From Planctomycetota bacterium (lineage in GTDB: Bacteria > Planctomycetota > Phycisphaerae > UBA1845 > UTPLA1), in NCBI GenBank assembly GCA_016712275.1, contig JADJRI010000001.1:62001-126000 (forward strand): a DNA stretch of 64,000 nt. The letters are read 5' to 3'. Each line of letters begins with the position of its first letter. Positions within the stretch are counted from its first letter, which is position 1. This document shows positions 37,326-48,346 of this stretch, in pieces. The notes under the pieces are model-generated. The model ran no database searches, had not been told where the DNA came from, and was given only the letters and a program-made list of their open reading frames with translations. A program made the position numbers and the translations under genes.

Positions 37326-37617
37326 TTTGCTTTCTCTTGACCGTTTAGAAACGCGACATTCTCCGCGTCATTTAATTCACAAGCAGCGAGATTTACTTTG
37401 TCGCGCATTGTCCTGGCAAATCGTTCACATGGCGGAATTATAAGGATGATCAGGAATTGGGACAGATCACGCGACAGGTGATTAATGGATTTGAAAGGAA
37501 TGAAGAATGCCAGTGGACCGGGGCGAATGGATAGTTCTTAGCGCGAATCACCCCGGCGTTTCATCATTTTCGAACGGGCATCTGACATCATGCCTTCTCC
37601 ACTACCCCATTGCACAT
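37326..37617. other. Intergenic region upstream of mqnD, nothing recognised
   Basis: About 290 bases with no supported gene, ahead of the terminator hairpin at 37618. It could contain the mqnD promoter and a short untranslated transcript ending at that terminator. A 12-codon frame at 37507 with AAAGGA upstream is too short to call. Confidence 0.3.
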
Positions 37618-37657
37618 GCCGGTGCGGTCCAACCTACGGACCGCGCCGGCCATTTTT
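37618..37657 (+). terminator. Strong Rho-independent terminator without an assigned gene
   Basis: Thirteen-base stem gccggtgcggtcc / ggaccgcgccggc (one G-T pair, loop about aacctac), followed by CATTTTTCTTT. No coding gene precedes it on the + strand, so it may close an undetected small transcript. The remaining bases to 37954 show no supported gene. Confidence 0.7.
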
Positions 37658-37954
37658 CTTTACGGGGATAGTCCACAATTTCAAGAGATTATTGGACACC
37701 ACTTGCGCCCGATAGTCGTTTCCGCTCGCTTCCCCAAATACGACTTCGAATCCGCCACTATCAACAATCAAATCCTCAGCCGGTCGAATGAATCGTAGAT
37801 TGATTTCGCCGAAGCGCCTTATTCCACGACAACTATCAGTGCTGCGAACTCGCGATCGTGGTCGACTTAGCCGATGTAGCCCGGCACGAGGCGCGATGAC
37901 CGATTGACGTCAGGGGCGATAAGTCACGATCATGAGGCACAGTTGCAAAGCGGA

Positions 37955-39247
37955 ATGAAGCACCCGAACTCCAACATGAGTGGCACTGTCGCGACGACCG
38001 AGGGTCCGGACCCTGTCGCTTCCCCGGACATAGTCCGGACGGCCACGCTGCGCCTCGGCATGCGATTGACCAAAAACCTTTACGACGCGGCCAATGGCAT
38101 CCTGCTGCTCGCCTCCGGCACGACCATCACGCCGGAGTTTCTCGCGCTCCTGCGCGAACGCGAGATCCGGTATCTCTCCACCAGTGCAACGCCGCAGCGA
38201 AATGTCGTTGAGGTCAAGTCGCCGCAACTGCATCTGGTCGATCGAATTACCGCCGATGTGAAGCGCGAGGAAACCGAGCTTCCGGTGCGTCCGCTGTCGG
38301 CCGAGCAGCGGCCGCGCGTCGCACTGGCGATTTTGGAAGAAAAGGCGGCCCGCGGCACCAAGTCGCATGCGGTGGCGGCGCAATCCGTCGAACACTTCTG
38401 CAAATCGCTCAAGCTGGACGACAAACCGAGAAACGACGGCCTTCATCGCGTTGTCCACGAGTTCATGGACATGGTGTCGGTCGATCTGGATCTGATGCCC
38501 ACGATCCTGAGCATGCAGCAATCGCGCGACGAATACCTCTTTCAGCACAGTGTCAATGTATCGGCACTCAGCATGAACATCGCCACGCAGCTTGGTCTGC
38601 GGCGCGAGAAGATCATGGAAATCGGCCTGGCCGGCCTGCTGGCGGATGTGGGCATGCTGCGCGTGCCCGAGGCGATTCGATTCGCGCCGCGCCCCCTGAC
38701 CAACGAAGAACTCGAAGAGGTGCGCCGCCACCCGCTCTACACGATCGAATACCTCGAAAAAATTCCGGGACTGCCCCGCGAGATCAAGTGTGTCGCCGTT
38801 CAGTCCCACGAGCGTCTCGACAAAACCGGCTATCCGCGCCACAGCGGCAGCAGCCTGATCCACGCCTACGCCAAAATTGTCGGCATCGCCGATGTGTATG
38901 CCGCAATGACCTGTCCCCGCCCCTATCGGCAGGCGATGTGTCCGCACGATGCGGTGAAGCGCATTTTGTTCGACTGCGGCGCCGGGAAGTACGACGCCTG
39001 CTTCGTGCGCGCACTCATCGACGGCGTGTCCGTCTTTCCGATCGGGAGCTATGTCGAGCTCGACAGCGGAGAATTCGCCGCCGTCATCCGCGCAAACACG
39101 ACGCGGCACACGCGGCCCATGGTAAAAATTCTCGACAAACGCGGCAAGGCAAGCGGCGAGATCATCGACTTGTCCATCAACGGAGATGTAAACATCATTC
39201 GCGTCATCCGCTCGATCAACGATGAAATTCGCCCGGAATCGAAGTAA
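37955..39247 (+). CDS. HD-GYP-like protein with a degenerate HD site
   Basis: 430-aa cytoplasmic signalling protein. The N-terminal segment RLGMRLTKNLYDAANGILLL with REIRYLST resembles the region in front of many HD-GYP domains. The core is recognisable (QHSVNVSALSMNIATQLGL, then AVQSHERLDKTGYP, then ADVYAAMTCPRPYR). However, the metal-binding HDxGK is replaced by LADVGM and the first His of the HHE motif by Ser. GYP is retained. Cyclic-di-GMP hydrolysis is therefore doubtful, and a receptor role is plausible. The C-terminus (IGSYVELDSGEFAAVI) is an added beta domain. ATG 37955 was chosen over an upstream TTG. Confidence 0.85.
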   Translation: MKHPNSNMSGTVATTEGPDPVASPDIVRTATLRLGMRLTKNLYDAANGILLLASGTTITPEFLALLREREIRYLSTSATPQRNVVEVKSPQLHLVDRITADVKREETELPVRPLSAEQRPRVALAILEEKAARGTKSHAVAAQSVEHFCKSLKLDDKPRNDGLHRVVHEFMDMVSVDLDLMPTILSMQQSRDEYLFQHSVNVSALSMNIATQLGLRREKIMEIGLAGLLADVGMLRVPEAIRFAPRPLTNEELEEVRRHPLYTIEYLEKIPGLPREIKCVAVQSHERLDKTGYPRHSGSSLIHAYAKIVGIADVYAAMTCPRPYRQAMCPHDAVKRILFDCGAGKYDACFVRALIDGVSVFPIGSYVELDSGEFAAVIRANTTRHTRPMVKILDKRGKASGEIIDLSINGDVNIIRVIRSINDEIRPESK

Positions 39248-39523
39248 GCCTCGAAGCGACGCGGAGCGGCGTTTCGGTGAAATCAGTCGATACCACGCGC
39301 GAAAAATCACACGATTACCTTGCAAATCGACAAATCCGCCATTGCAACGCCAAGCCTGCTGTAGGTCCTCGAGCCACCATACTTGGCATATACATACGGC
39401 TCAATTAACCTTGTCCAAGTCTCAACAGATGCGATCTCCAACCGGCAGAATAGATAGGCCGGCAAGGCGCTTGTTCAAGAATAAACGCCGCTCGTTTGGA
39501 ACCCGGACGGAGCCGCCGATCAA

Positions 39524-40710
39524 TTGAATCCCACACCTATTCAATCCAATGCAACCGCTCAACGCACTCCCCCCTACGCGCTCATCGCACTCGTTCTCTT
39601 CGGCCTCTCCCTGGGCGCTCTCGGCGTTTCCGCATGGCTCGTCCTGAAGCCCGCGCCTGAAACCGGCTTTCGCCGTGGATACACGCCGCTCACCAACGAG
39701 ACCAATCTACCCAAGGTGTGGTTGCCCGATCCCGATCTCGAACATCGCCTCGGGCCCGGCGTGGATTTCACTTTCAAGAACGAAGATGGCATCAGCGTCA
39801 ATTACCGCTCCGTGCCCGTCGGTGCGAACGGCGTCTGCTTTCGCGACGACGGCATCAACGGCGAAGTCTTCGCGATCGCCGTCGGCGACAGTTTTACGTT
39901 TGGTCACGATTCGCCGCTCGAAGAATGCTGGGTCGAGCGGCTGGAGAAATCGCTCGGAGCCGATGTGGTCAATCTCGGCGTGACCAACGTCTACGGCAGC
40001 ACGCAAATCCAACGAACGCTCGAAATTCACGGAATGCAATACAAGCCCCGGCTCATCATCTGGGCCGCATTCACCAACGACTGGTGCGAAGATACGATTT
40101 TCCTGTCCTGGGAAAAAATCGCCCGGCCGCTCAAGGGCCAACTGATTTTCCAAGATCGACGCAAATCTACGATGCCATGCGCCGAAATATTTACCTGCGA
40201 CCCTCAGATATTCCCGGCGAAGAACCGCAGAACCCGCCGCTGGACGGCCGGTTGATGTACGAGAGTGGCGAGCTGCGCCTTGAGTTCGATGCGACCTCTT
40301 ATGCCGCGCAGGACCTGTCCTTTCCCTCCATCGCCAACGGCTGGGCCAGCACACGCGAGGCCCTGCTGCGCGCAAAGTCGCTCGCAGCATCGATTGATGC
40401 GACACTCCTGGTCGTGCCCATTCCCGCAAAGGAGCAGGTCTACCACGAGCGCACTTGTACGTTGATTCGCTATGCCCGATCTCAGGACCCTGAGACCTTC
40501 TGCCGATCCTACGAGTCTTACTGCAGAGACAACGGCATTCGATGCCTCAATCCACTCAAAGAACTGAGCGACCGCGGCCGCCGCGGCGAAAAACTCTACT
40601 TCACCATCGACGGCCACTTCAACCGCGCCGGCAATCATCTATTTGCAGAAATGATTTTGATTATCTCAAGAAGGAACAGCTCACGCCGGCTTCGGCTTCG
40701 CCGCGGCTAA
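39524..40710 (+). CDS. SGNH/GDSL-like exported protein (frameshifted)
   Basis: Single N-terminal membrane anchor (ALIALVLFGLSLGALGVSAW) followed by an SGNH-hydrolase-like domain. Block I with the nucleophile is VGDSFTFGHDSP, and the C-terminal catalytic block is DGHFNRAGNHLFAE (D-x-x-H). This architecture resembles AlgX/AlgJ-like acetyltransferase or esterase proteins. The frame breaks at about 40155-40160; adding one base gives STQIYDAMRRNIYLRPSD. A second possible missing G near 40655 would change the last residues to LDYLKKEQL and move the stop a little downstream. The substrate is unknown. Confidence 0.7.
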
Positions 40711-40724
40711 TGCATTCTTCGAAT

Positions 40725-40821
40725 GAGCGAATTGCTTTAATGCGACACCGCCGTCTCGGCGGTGAACACCGGCGGGACGCCGGTACCACAAATACCGCTA
40801 CATCCGTTCGAAAAATTGCTC
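40725..40821. repeat. MITE-like palindromic repeat, copy 2 (inverted)
   Basis: Reverse complement of the element at 33511. The 46-base core (40744-40789) differs from it at only a few positions, and the flanking taccgctaca is also shared. The ends gagcgaattgct and aaaaattgctc are a degenerate inverted repeat. It sits between the 3' ends of two convergent genes. Confidence 0.65.
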
Positions 40822-43146
40822 AAGAAACCGCAGGCGAAGCAATACAACGCTGCGTCATATCTTCTTTTGCTGCTTTCTTCTTCTTGATGCCCAGCCGATC
40901 CTTGGTTTCCTCGATGAGTTGCTTCACATGTTCGATATCCTTGGTGAAGGACACGTGGCCGTCCTGGAACAGCACATTGACGCCTTCCCGCTGGTGATTA
41001 TCAAAGCGCTCATAGAGGATGACATTTCTCGGATCGCTCGATGTCGTGGAGCCGGGGATGTAAACGTAGCACTCGGTCAATTGTTTTTCGGTCGGTTCCT
41101 CGTGCGGAACGGCCACCGAGCTGGGGCATACGAATTGCCGCGAAGTGACATTATTCTCTTCAATCAACTCGCCCAGCTTTTTGGGGAATTTCTCATCGTG
41201 GTCCATTGCATGAATATACATGGCTTGTCCGATGCCGCGCATGTTCGCCGCGCAAACGGTTCGCTTGGATAATTCACGGGCGCGCGAAAGCGACGGCAGG
41301 AGAATGGAGATTCCAGTGGCGACCGTCGCGACATTGGCCGACAGGCCGGGACTGCCCGGCAACGGCCACGAACCATACGAAAGCGATACCATGCCATCCT
41401 CGACATTGCGCGAGCACCTCACATCGGCAAACATGTGACGCGTCAGCGTCGCCAGGGATGGGATCGACGAAAGATCCAATTCGATGCCCTGCCCCTGTGC
41501 CATCGACGCGACAGCCGAGGCAAGCGGGAGTAACAACGAATAGGTCATGCGCAACCCGGCGCGACTGTCCACAAACGAGAATCCCGCGTCGCCATTGCCC
41601 ACAACTTTGCGAGCCTGAATGACATCCGGATGCGCGAGAATCGACGTCTCGCTCAATTTCTGATCGGCAAGGCGGTCGATCGTGGCTATCACCATCTGCG
41701 GATAGGCGCCGACGATGAAACGATCCTCACAAACCGTCCACGCGGGCGTGACCACCATCGGAAGCCCCTTGCCGTTGAAGAACTCGATCAAATGGCCCCG
41801 ATGCTCGATGCGGCCCACCTTGAACGAGATTTTTCCAAAAATCTCGCTGCCCGATGGCTTGGGCACCTCGATCAGCGAAATCAGTTGACCCAGTCGTTCT
41901 CGAAGCTGCCCGCCATCCCTGACCGACATGACAACAACGGTGCCGGAAAAGAGGAAACCGCCCGAGTCGAAAGAGTCGTACAAAACAAACGAATCGCCAA
42001 AGAGAGACAGGAAATCCTCATCGATCTTGAATCCAATGAACTTCTCGACCTGTTTGATGGCGTCGTCCACATTTTGGACATCGATTTCCACTTCTTCAAG
42101 GCTTCACGAACTTTTCGATACGTGCCCGCCATGTCAAACTTCGAAGCAACGGCCCAGCTGGCATCGCGTGGAATCCACTTGAAATCGTCATCGCTGAGTG
42201 GCTTTCCGGGCGAACCCAGCAGACCCGCAGCGCCGCGCGGCATATGAAGAAACCATGCCCCAACGCACCCGCCGTCGCGGTAATGGCTTTCCCATACGAT
42301 TGAATCAAGACCATCCAGCCCCAGAACCGATTGAAGGCTCTGAACCACATTCGGCAAATCCGGATCGCTCATCGCCAGCATGGGGACGAATGCGTTTACG
42401 ATGGAACGAATTCCCGCCACATTCAAAAAGCCGCTTATCACGCGACTCTCTTCATTTCCCTGAAAATGCTTGCGAGCCGAGACAACGCCCTCATGAGCGG
42501 CGAGCGATTTCTTTTCGTCCCCGACAATGAGATCTGCGACTGCCTGTGCGCTCTGCCTGCCCATCGACGCGACAAAGAACTGATCAACTTTGCCGAAGTA
42601 GATTCCATTGGGCGGTCCATCCACATGGACGAATGCGTGTTGACCCAGCTTCACGCGGTTTTCGCCCGTCGTATCGATCTCGAGGGCATCACCGATTTTG
42701 CTGAGAAACGATTCGGCCCGATCACCCATTTCGCAAATCAAGGCCGCATCAAAAACGGGGCCGGCCGGACTGATCGCGATGTTCTGCACAATCAATGCCG
42801 TCGGAAATTCGCCCATGCCCGACAATAACTCGTAAATAAGTTCGCGGGCCTTTAACTCGTCCTCATCCGGTTTTCCCAAGGTGAGAATCGACTGCTCGAC
42901 GGCCCTGCACAGCGAGGCCCGAAACCGAACCATCTCCGGCTCCGCCAGCAATTTGCCCCACGAGGTGTCCAGGGCCGTTTTGTCGATCTGCGCGTTGCCG
43001 CTTCGAGCCAGGAAGAACATCGTGTTTTGCGGCGCATACCGGGCAAGGTCATCAGCGCAAGCCTGCTTCACCGCGCCTGCACACATCAAACCCATCGCAG
43101 AAATCGTCCACGTCACACGGCGAAATATTCGAAACGGCTGTTTCAT
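40820..43146 (-). CDS. Secreted two-part protein with H-X9-DG-like C-terminus (frameshifted)
   Basis: A long exported protein. The signal peptide (ISAMGLMCAGAVKQACA) is followed by a DUF3352-like periplasmic region (DLARYAPQNTMFFLARSGNA). The C-terminal part has the planctomycete prepilin-associated block: RARELSKRTVCAANMRGIGQ, then NHQREGVNVLFQDGHVSF (H-X-DG motif). Unlike normal family members it has no N-terminal FTLVELLV pilin helix, so it is a secreted rather than pilus-anchored variant. The frame breaks at about 42094-42100; adding one base gives EEVEIDVQNVDDAIK. The 3' end abuts the repeat at 40725. Confidence 0.65.
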
Positions 43147-43352
43147 GGCACCCTGCTCCCTTCGTTTGATACTGCCCAAGTAGCCCTGCCGGCACATCTT
43201 GCCCGAGGAATATCCCTCAAAGCGTATCGTTTTGAGGCCCCGCGTTCAATGCGCCGATCCAGCTCGCCGAATTGGACGTCTGTAAGGCGCGGCGTAAAGC
43301 CATTAAACTCCGTATAAGTGCAATCAACCGCCACGGAGAACATTGAGCCAAC

Positions 43353-44961
43353 ATGGACATCATTCAATCCAAACTCAACACCGGCGATCAGGTCTTCAAG
43401 GAAAATACCGCGCACATGGCCGCTTTGGTCAAAGATTTGCGCGAGCGCATCGCCACCGTCAAACTCGGCGGCGGCCCCGAGGCGGTCGCAAAGCATCGCG
43501 GGCGCGGCAAGCTCGCGGCGCGCGATCGCATCGACCGGCTCACCGACCCTGACAGCCCATTCCTCGAACTCACCCCGCTTGCCGCGTGGGAGCTATACAA
43601 CAACGACGCGCCGTGCGCCGGCGTCGTCACCGGCATCGGCCGCGTGCAGGGCCGCGAGTGTGTCATCATCGCAAACGATGCGACGGTCAAAGGCGGCACC
43701 TACTATCCAATCACCGTAAAGAAACATTTGCGCGCCCAGGAAATTGCCCGCGAAAATCATCTGCCCTGCATTTACCTCGTCGATTCCGGCGGGGCATTTC
43801 TGCCGATGCAGGACGAGGTTTTTCCCGATCGCGATCATTTCGGCCGCATCTTCTACAACCAGGCACAGATGTCGGCGATGGGCATCCCGCAGATCGCCGT
43901 CGTCATGGGCTCTTGCACCGCAGGCGGCGCCTACGTTCCGGCGATGAGCGATGAGACCGTCATCGTCCGCAATCAGGGCACGATCTTTCTCGGCGGCCCG
44001 CCGCTCGTGAAGGCCGCGACCGGCGAAGAAGTGACGGCCGAAGAACTCGGCGGCGCGGACGTCCACTGCCGAACGAGCGGAGTGGCCGATCATTACGCAA
44101 TGAACGACGAAGACGCCCTCGCCATCACCCGCAGCATCGTCGCCCATCTCAACACCCGGCCGCGAGCCCACCTAGCGATGGCCAATGTCGAGGAGCCGCT
44201 GTTCGAGCCGCGCGAAGTCTATGGCGTGATCCAGAAGGACATCCGCAAGCCCTACGATGTCCGCGAGGTCATCGCCCGCATTGTCGATGGCAGCCGCTTT
44301 CATGAATTCAAAGCGCTCTATGGTACCACGCTCGTTACCGGCTTCGCCCACATCTGGGGCAACCCCGTCGGTATTGTCGCCAACAACGGCGTCCTCTTCA
44401 GCGAGAGTGCCCTCAAAGCGGCACACTTCGTCGAAATGTGCAGCGTGCGAAAGATTCCGCTGGTGTTCCGGCAGAACATCACCGGTTTCATGGTCGGCAA
44501 AAAGTACGAATCCGGCGGCATCGCCCGCGACGGGCGAAATGGTGGCCGCCGTCTCGAATGCCTGCGTGCCGAAATTCACCGTTATCATCGGCGGGTCTTA
44601 TGGCGCGGGAAATTACGGCATGTGCGGCCGGGCCTATCAACCCCGATTCCTGTGGATGTGGCCCAACTCGCGCATCAGCGTCATGGGCGGCGAACAGGCG
44701 GCCAATGTGCTCCTTACCGTGAAAAAAGACCAGATCGCCGCAAAGGGTGGCAAGGCGATGACACCGGCGGAGGAGGAGGAATTCAAGCGGCCGACGCTCG
44801 AAAAGTACGAAATCGAAGGCAGCGCCTACTACAGCACCGCCCGCCTCTGGGACGACGGCGTCATCGACCCGGCCGACACCCGCATGGTTCTGGGCCTGGC
44901 CATTTCGGCAAGCCTGAACGCACCCTGGCCGGAGCGTAAGGTCGGCGTGTTCAGGATGTAG
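43353..44961 (+). CDS. mccB: Acyl-CoA carboxylase carboxyltransferase, methylcrotonyl type (frameshifted)
   Basis: Carboxyltransferase beta chain that moves a carboxyl group from biotin to acyl-CoA, most like 3-methylcrotonyl-CoA carboxylase (leucine breakdown). Landmarks: LVDSGGAFLPMQDEVFPD, GSCTAGGAYVPAMSDE, and the MCC-typical SYGAGNYGMCGRAY with WPNSRISVMGGEQAA. The frame changes at the GGG 44532-44534. Removing one G gives ARDGEMVAAVSNACVPKF and rejoins the rest. No biotin carboxylase/BCCP subunit is adjacent, so the partner must be elsewhere in the genome. Confidence 0.88.
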
Positions 44962-45130
44962 GCAAAAAACCGGGTAAACCAGGATGAACCGATTAATAAG
45001 TCACCGAGACATGAATTGGGGTGTCTCAGGCTCTACAATGTGAGACCGCCGACCACCATGGTGGCGGCCAATGAAGCACGATGTTGATGAAACTCCTCCC
45101 GTGGCGGCGGGAAAAAACTCGGAGCACTCG

Positions 45131-45850
45131 ATGAGCAGCGCGGAAATCGAAGTATCGCAGGTTCGCAAGGTGTACTACAAAGACCGGCTTGAGATCCCGG
45201 TGCTGGACGGCCTGAATCTCAAAATCGCGGCCGGCGAATTCGTCGCGCTGATGGGTCCCAGCGGCTCCGGCAAGTCCACCCTGCTGCATCTCGTCGGCGG
45301 TCTCGACACGCCCACCGGCGGCAGTGTGCGCGTCGGCGACGCCTATCTCGAAAGCATGACCGAGCGCGAACGCACCGCTTGGCGCAGCCGGCACATCGGT
45401 TTCATTTTTCAGATGTATCACCTCGTGCCGGTGCTGACGGCCGCCCAAAATGTGGAGCTGCCGCTTTTGCTTTTCAAAATGGCTGCAAACGAACGCAAGG
45501 AGCGCGTGAAGACGGCCCTCACGATCGTCGGCCTTGGCGACCGAATGGACCACCGGCCCAACCAGCTCTCCGGCGGACAGGAACAGCGCGTGGCGATTGC
45601 GCGGGCCATTGTGACGGACCCGGATGCGATTCTGGCGGACGAACCGACCGGCGATCTGGACGCCAAAACGTCCGACGAGATTCTCGATCTGCTCAATCTG
45701 CTCAACAGTGAATTCGGCAAATCCATCCTGATGGTCACCCACGACCCCAAGGCGGCCTCCCGTTCCAACAGAATCGTGCATTTGGAAAAGGGACTGTTGG
45801 AGCGGGAAGAGATCAATCCGGTGACGGTGCGGGAGTCGGCCGTGGCGTAA
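45131..45850 (+). CDS. ABC transporter ATP-binding protein, LolD/MacB type
   Basis: Energises the following permeases. From ATG 45131 (GGAG eight bases upstream; an in-frame ATG at 45071 is possible) the protein has Walker A GPSGSGKST (42-50), Q-loop FIFQMYHLVPVLTAAQNVEL, signature LSGGQEQR, Walker B ILADEPTGDLD and H-loop MVTHDPKAA. The FQ...L(I/V)P(V)L(T)A and PTGDLD features place it in the MacB/LolD exporter group. It is the first gene of a six-gene operon-like run to 52035. Confidence 0.92.
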   Translation: MSSAEIEVSQVRKVYYKDRLEIPVLDGLNLKIAAGEFVALMGPSGSGKSTLLHLVGGLDTPTGGSVRVGDAYLESMTERERTAWRSRHIGFIFQMYHLVPVLTAAQNVELPLLLFKMAANERKERVKTALTIVGLGDRMDHRPNQLSGGQEQRVAIARAIVTDPDAILADEPTGDLDAKTSDEILDLLNLLNSEFGKSILMVTHDPKAASRSNRIVHLEKGLLEREEINPVTVRESAVA

Positions 45851-45902
45851 GAGATATCCCGGTCGACGAGGCGAGCGCGAATCCACTTCGGAAAATGCTG
45901 CC

Positions 45903-47071
45903 ATGACATTGACACTCGTGATGTTGAAGAATTTCCGGCGAAATCCCCTGCGGGTGGCGCTCACCGCCGTGGCCTTTGCGCTGCCGATGGCGATTTTCGT
46001 TGCCGCGATTTCAATGGTGGTGGCGCTCAACGAGGCATCGGCCAACACCGAAAAGGAACTTCGCATCGGCGTGCATCACAAAACCTCGCTCGTGAACCCC
46101 CTGCCGGAGGGCATGCGGCGCAAGATCGAGGGGCTCGACCCCGATCGCACACGACTGACCGGCGTATGCGGAATGCGCTGGTTTGGCGGACGCGTGCCCA
46201 ATACACAAAACACACTCACCAGCCTCGCGGCGGATGCCGACACGTTTCCGACGGTCTATTCGGACACTTACATGCAGCCGGCGGAGATCGCGGCGTGGAA
46301 CAAAGACCGTCAGGCGTGCGTGGTCGGAATGAATCCGGCGGAGGAATACGGTTGGAAGACCGGCGATCGTGTCACACTGGAAAGCACGGTGCCCCCCTAC
46401 CTTCAACTTGAATTTCACATTGTGAAAGTGCTCGACAATCCGGAACGGGCGAATTTCTTCTGGTTTCGTCGCGATTATCTGGTCGAATCGCTCAAGGAAA
46501 AGGGCGAGGATGATCCCCGGTGCAACATATTCTGGGTGAAATGCAACTCGGCTCAAAGCCTTCGCAGCTTGCAAAAGGACATCGACGCGCTGTTCGCCAA
46601 CACTCCCGATGAAACGAAAAGCGAAGACGAAAACACGTTTGGTGCGAATTTCATTCAGATGGCCGGAAATATTCCGGGCTTGATGCAGGCCATGTCGGTG
46701 GTGGTGGTCGTGATAGTCGCGATGGTGGCGGGCAACACGATGATGATGAGCTTTCGCGAGCGCACGCGCGAGTTGGCCGTTTTCAAGGCCATCGGGTTTC
46801 AGTCGCGAAAGGTCTTTCAACTTGTCGTCGGCGAGAGTCTGCTGTTGGCGCTTGGCGGTTCGCTGCTTGGAATTGTACCGATCTCACTGGTGCTGTGGTT
46901 GCACCCCATTCCCATGCGGCAAATGGGCCCGGTGGGTTCGCTGGAAATATCATGGATGGCCGCCGGCATTTCACTGGTCATCGCCCTCGTGGTCGGACTT
47001 GCCGCGGGATTTGGCCGGCCTACCAAGCCATGCGTTTACGAACAACAGATGCGCTGCGGCGCGCTGTCTAA
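45903..47071 (+). CDS. FtsX-like ABC permease, type A copy 1 (3' frameshift)
   Basis: Permease with the MacB/FtsX topology. One N-terminal helix (LRVALTAVAFALPMAIFVAA) is followed by a large periplasmic domain (about 45-250) and three C-terminal helices (beginning VVVVIVAMVAGNTMMMSFRE). The FRERTRELAVFKAIGFQSRKV motif is the cytoplasmic coupling region. Adding one G to the run at 47006-47008 gives IWPAYQAMRLRTTDALRRAV and the correct stop at 47071. Otherwise the protein ends aberrantly at 47078. Its closest relative in the window is the gene at 48347. Confidence 0.88.
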
Positions 47072-47088
47072 GGATTGAAAGAATTTGA

Positions 47089-48273
47089 ATGGCGCTGCCT
47101 CTTAGTTATCACTGGCGAAACCTCTTTGTTCGAAAGAACACGACGATACTGACGGTCCTCGTCATAGCGGCCGTCGTCGGCGTCTTCACCTGGATGATCG
47201 GATTTCGTGGGGCGGTCAATCAATCGCTGTCCGTCGCCGGCGAAGAGCGAAAAATCATCGTGCTCAAAAAAGGCGCGACGGCCGAAAGCAACAGCGCCAT
47301 TCCCATCGACGAATACAACAAATTGGGGCAGCTCAATTCGGTCGAGAAAAACCCGGCAACAGGCCAGCCCCGATTCAGCCCGGAGATGATTATTCAGGTA
47401 TCGCTTCCGCGCTTGGCTGACGGCGGAATGACATTCGCCAATGTCGCGGTGCGTGGTGTGACCGACGATGCATTCGTTGTTCATTCAAACGTGAAAGAAT
47501 TGGGCACACGGTTTTCGGTGGCCGAGCGCGAGGTGATCGTCGGCGTTGCGGCGTCGAAACAGTTTGGCGGGCTGAACATCGGCGACATCGTCAATATCGG
47601 CTTTGGCGGCGACCGCGGCTACAAGGTCGTCGGCTACTTCTCGGCGGACGGCGGACCGATGGAAAGTGAGATATGGGGCTACCTGCCGTCATTGATGAAC
47701 GCCTACAACCGAACAATGTACTCATCGGTATCGCTCCGGCTCACGCCCGACGCGGACCCCAAGGAGGTCATCGCCCAGATCGAAGGACCGGCCATCCAAT
47801 TGACCGGAAAAACAGAGAAGGACTACTGGAAGGAACAAACAAAACTCACGCAGATTTATCTCTTCGTCACTGGCGCTTTGGTTGCAGTGATGTCCATTGC
47901 GGCCGTATTTGCCATTGCAAATACAATGTACGCCGTCGTGGCTGGACGAACCCGCGAAATCGCCATGCTTCGCACGATCGGATTCGACGGTTACACAATC
48001 TTGCGCGGACTGATTCTCGAATCTGTGATGGTGTCGTTAATGGGCGGCATCATCGGATGCCTCGGCTGCGCGGCGTGGCTCGAAATTGCGGGAAACACCA
48101 AGGACATGTTCGGTGCGACGACGTTCACCACGATGGCATTCGAGATTCACCTGACACCCGTCATTGTCGTCGCCGCGATGATCATGGTTACATTGCTGGG
48201 TGTTGTCGGAGCCCTGATGCCGGGCCTTCGAGCGGCGCGGCTTGAGGTGTTAACGGCGCTACGAGAGGCATAG
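47089..48273 (+). CDS. FtsX-like ABC permease, type B copy 1
   Basis: Intact 394-aa permease with the same topology. The N-terminal helix (TILTVLVIAAVVGVFTWMI) comes first and is followed by a MacB-like periplasmic domain. Three C-terminal helices and the coupling motif GRTREIAMLRTIGFDGYTIL follow. It begins MALPLSYHWRNLFVRK, almost the same as the fourth permease (MVLPLTYNWRNLFVRK), showing an ancient duplication. It lies 17 bases after the previous gene. It presumably pairs with the type A permease as a heterodimer. Confidence 0.92.
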   Translation: MALPLSYHWRNLFVRKNTTILTVLVIAAVVGVFTWMIGFRGAVNQSLSVAGEERKIIVLKKGATAESNSAIPIDEYNKLGQLNSVEKNPATGQPRFSPEMIIQVSLPRLADGGMTFANVAVRGVTDDAFVVHSNVKELGTRFSVAEREVIVGVAASKQFGGLNIGDIVNIGFGGDRGYKVVGYFSADGGPMESEIWGYLPSLMNAYNRTMYSSVSLRLTPDADPKEVIAQIEGPAIQLTGKTEKDYWKEQTKLTQIYLFVTGALVAVMSIAAVFAIANTMYAVVAGRTREIAMLRTIGFDGYTILRGLILESVMVSLMGGIIGCLGCAAWLEIAGNTKDMFGATTFTTMAFEIHLTPVIVVAAMIMVTLLGVVGALMPGLRAARLEVLTALREA

Positions 48274-48346
48274 AAATATTTGATGGTTCTAAAGTGTCAA
48301 GCTACAATTCGTCGTCTCGGTTGTTAACCTGCCCAACGGAATCGCT

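Noticed and set aside
37610..37798. 62-codon frame after mqnD
   Set aside because: It overlaps the terminator hairpin and lacks a ribosome-binding site.
37910..39325. 471-codon frame antisense to the HD-GYP gene
   Set aside because: The plus-strand gene has recognisable domains. The antisense frame only reflects GC-rich codon structure.
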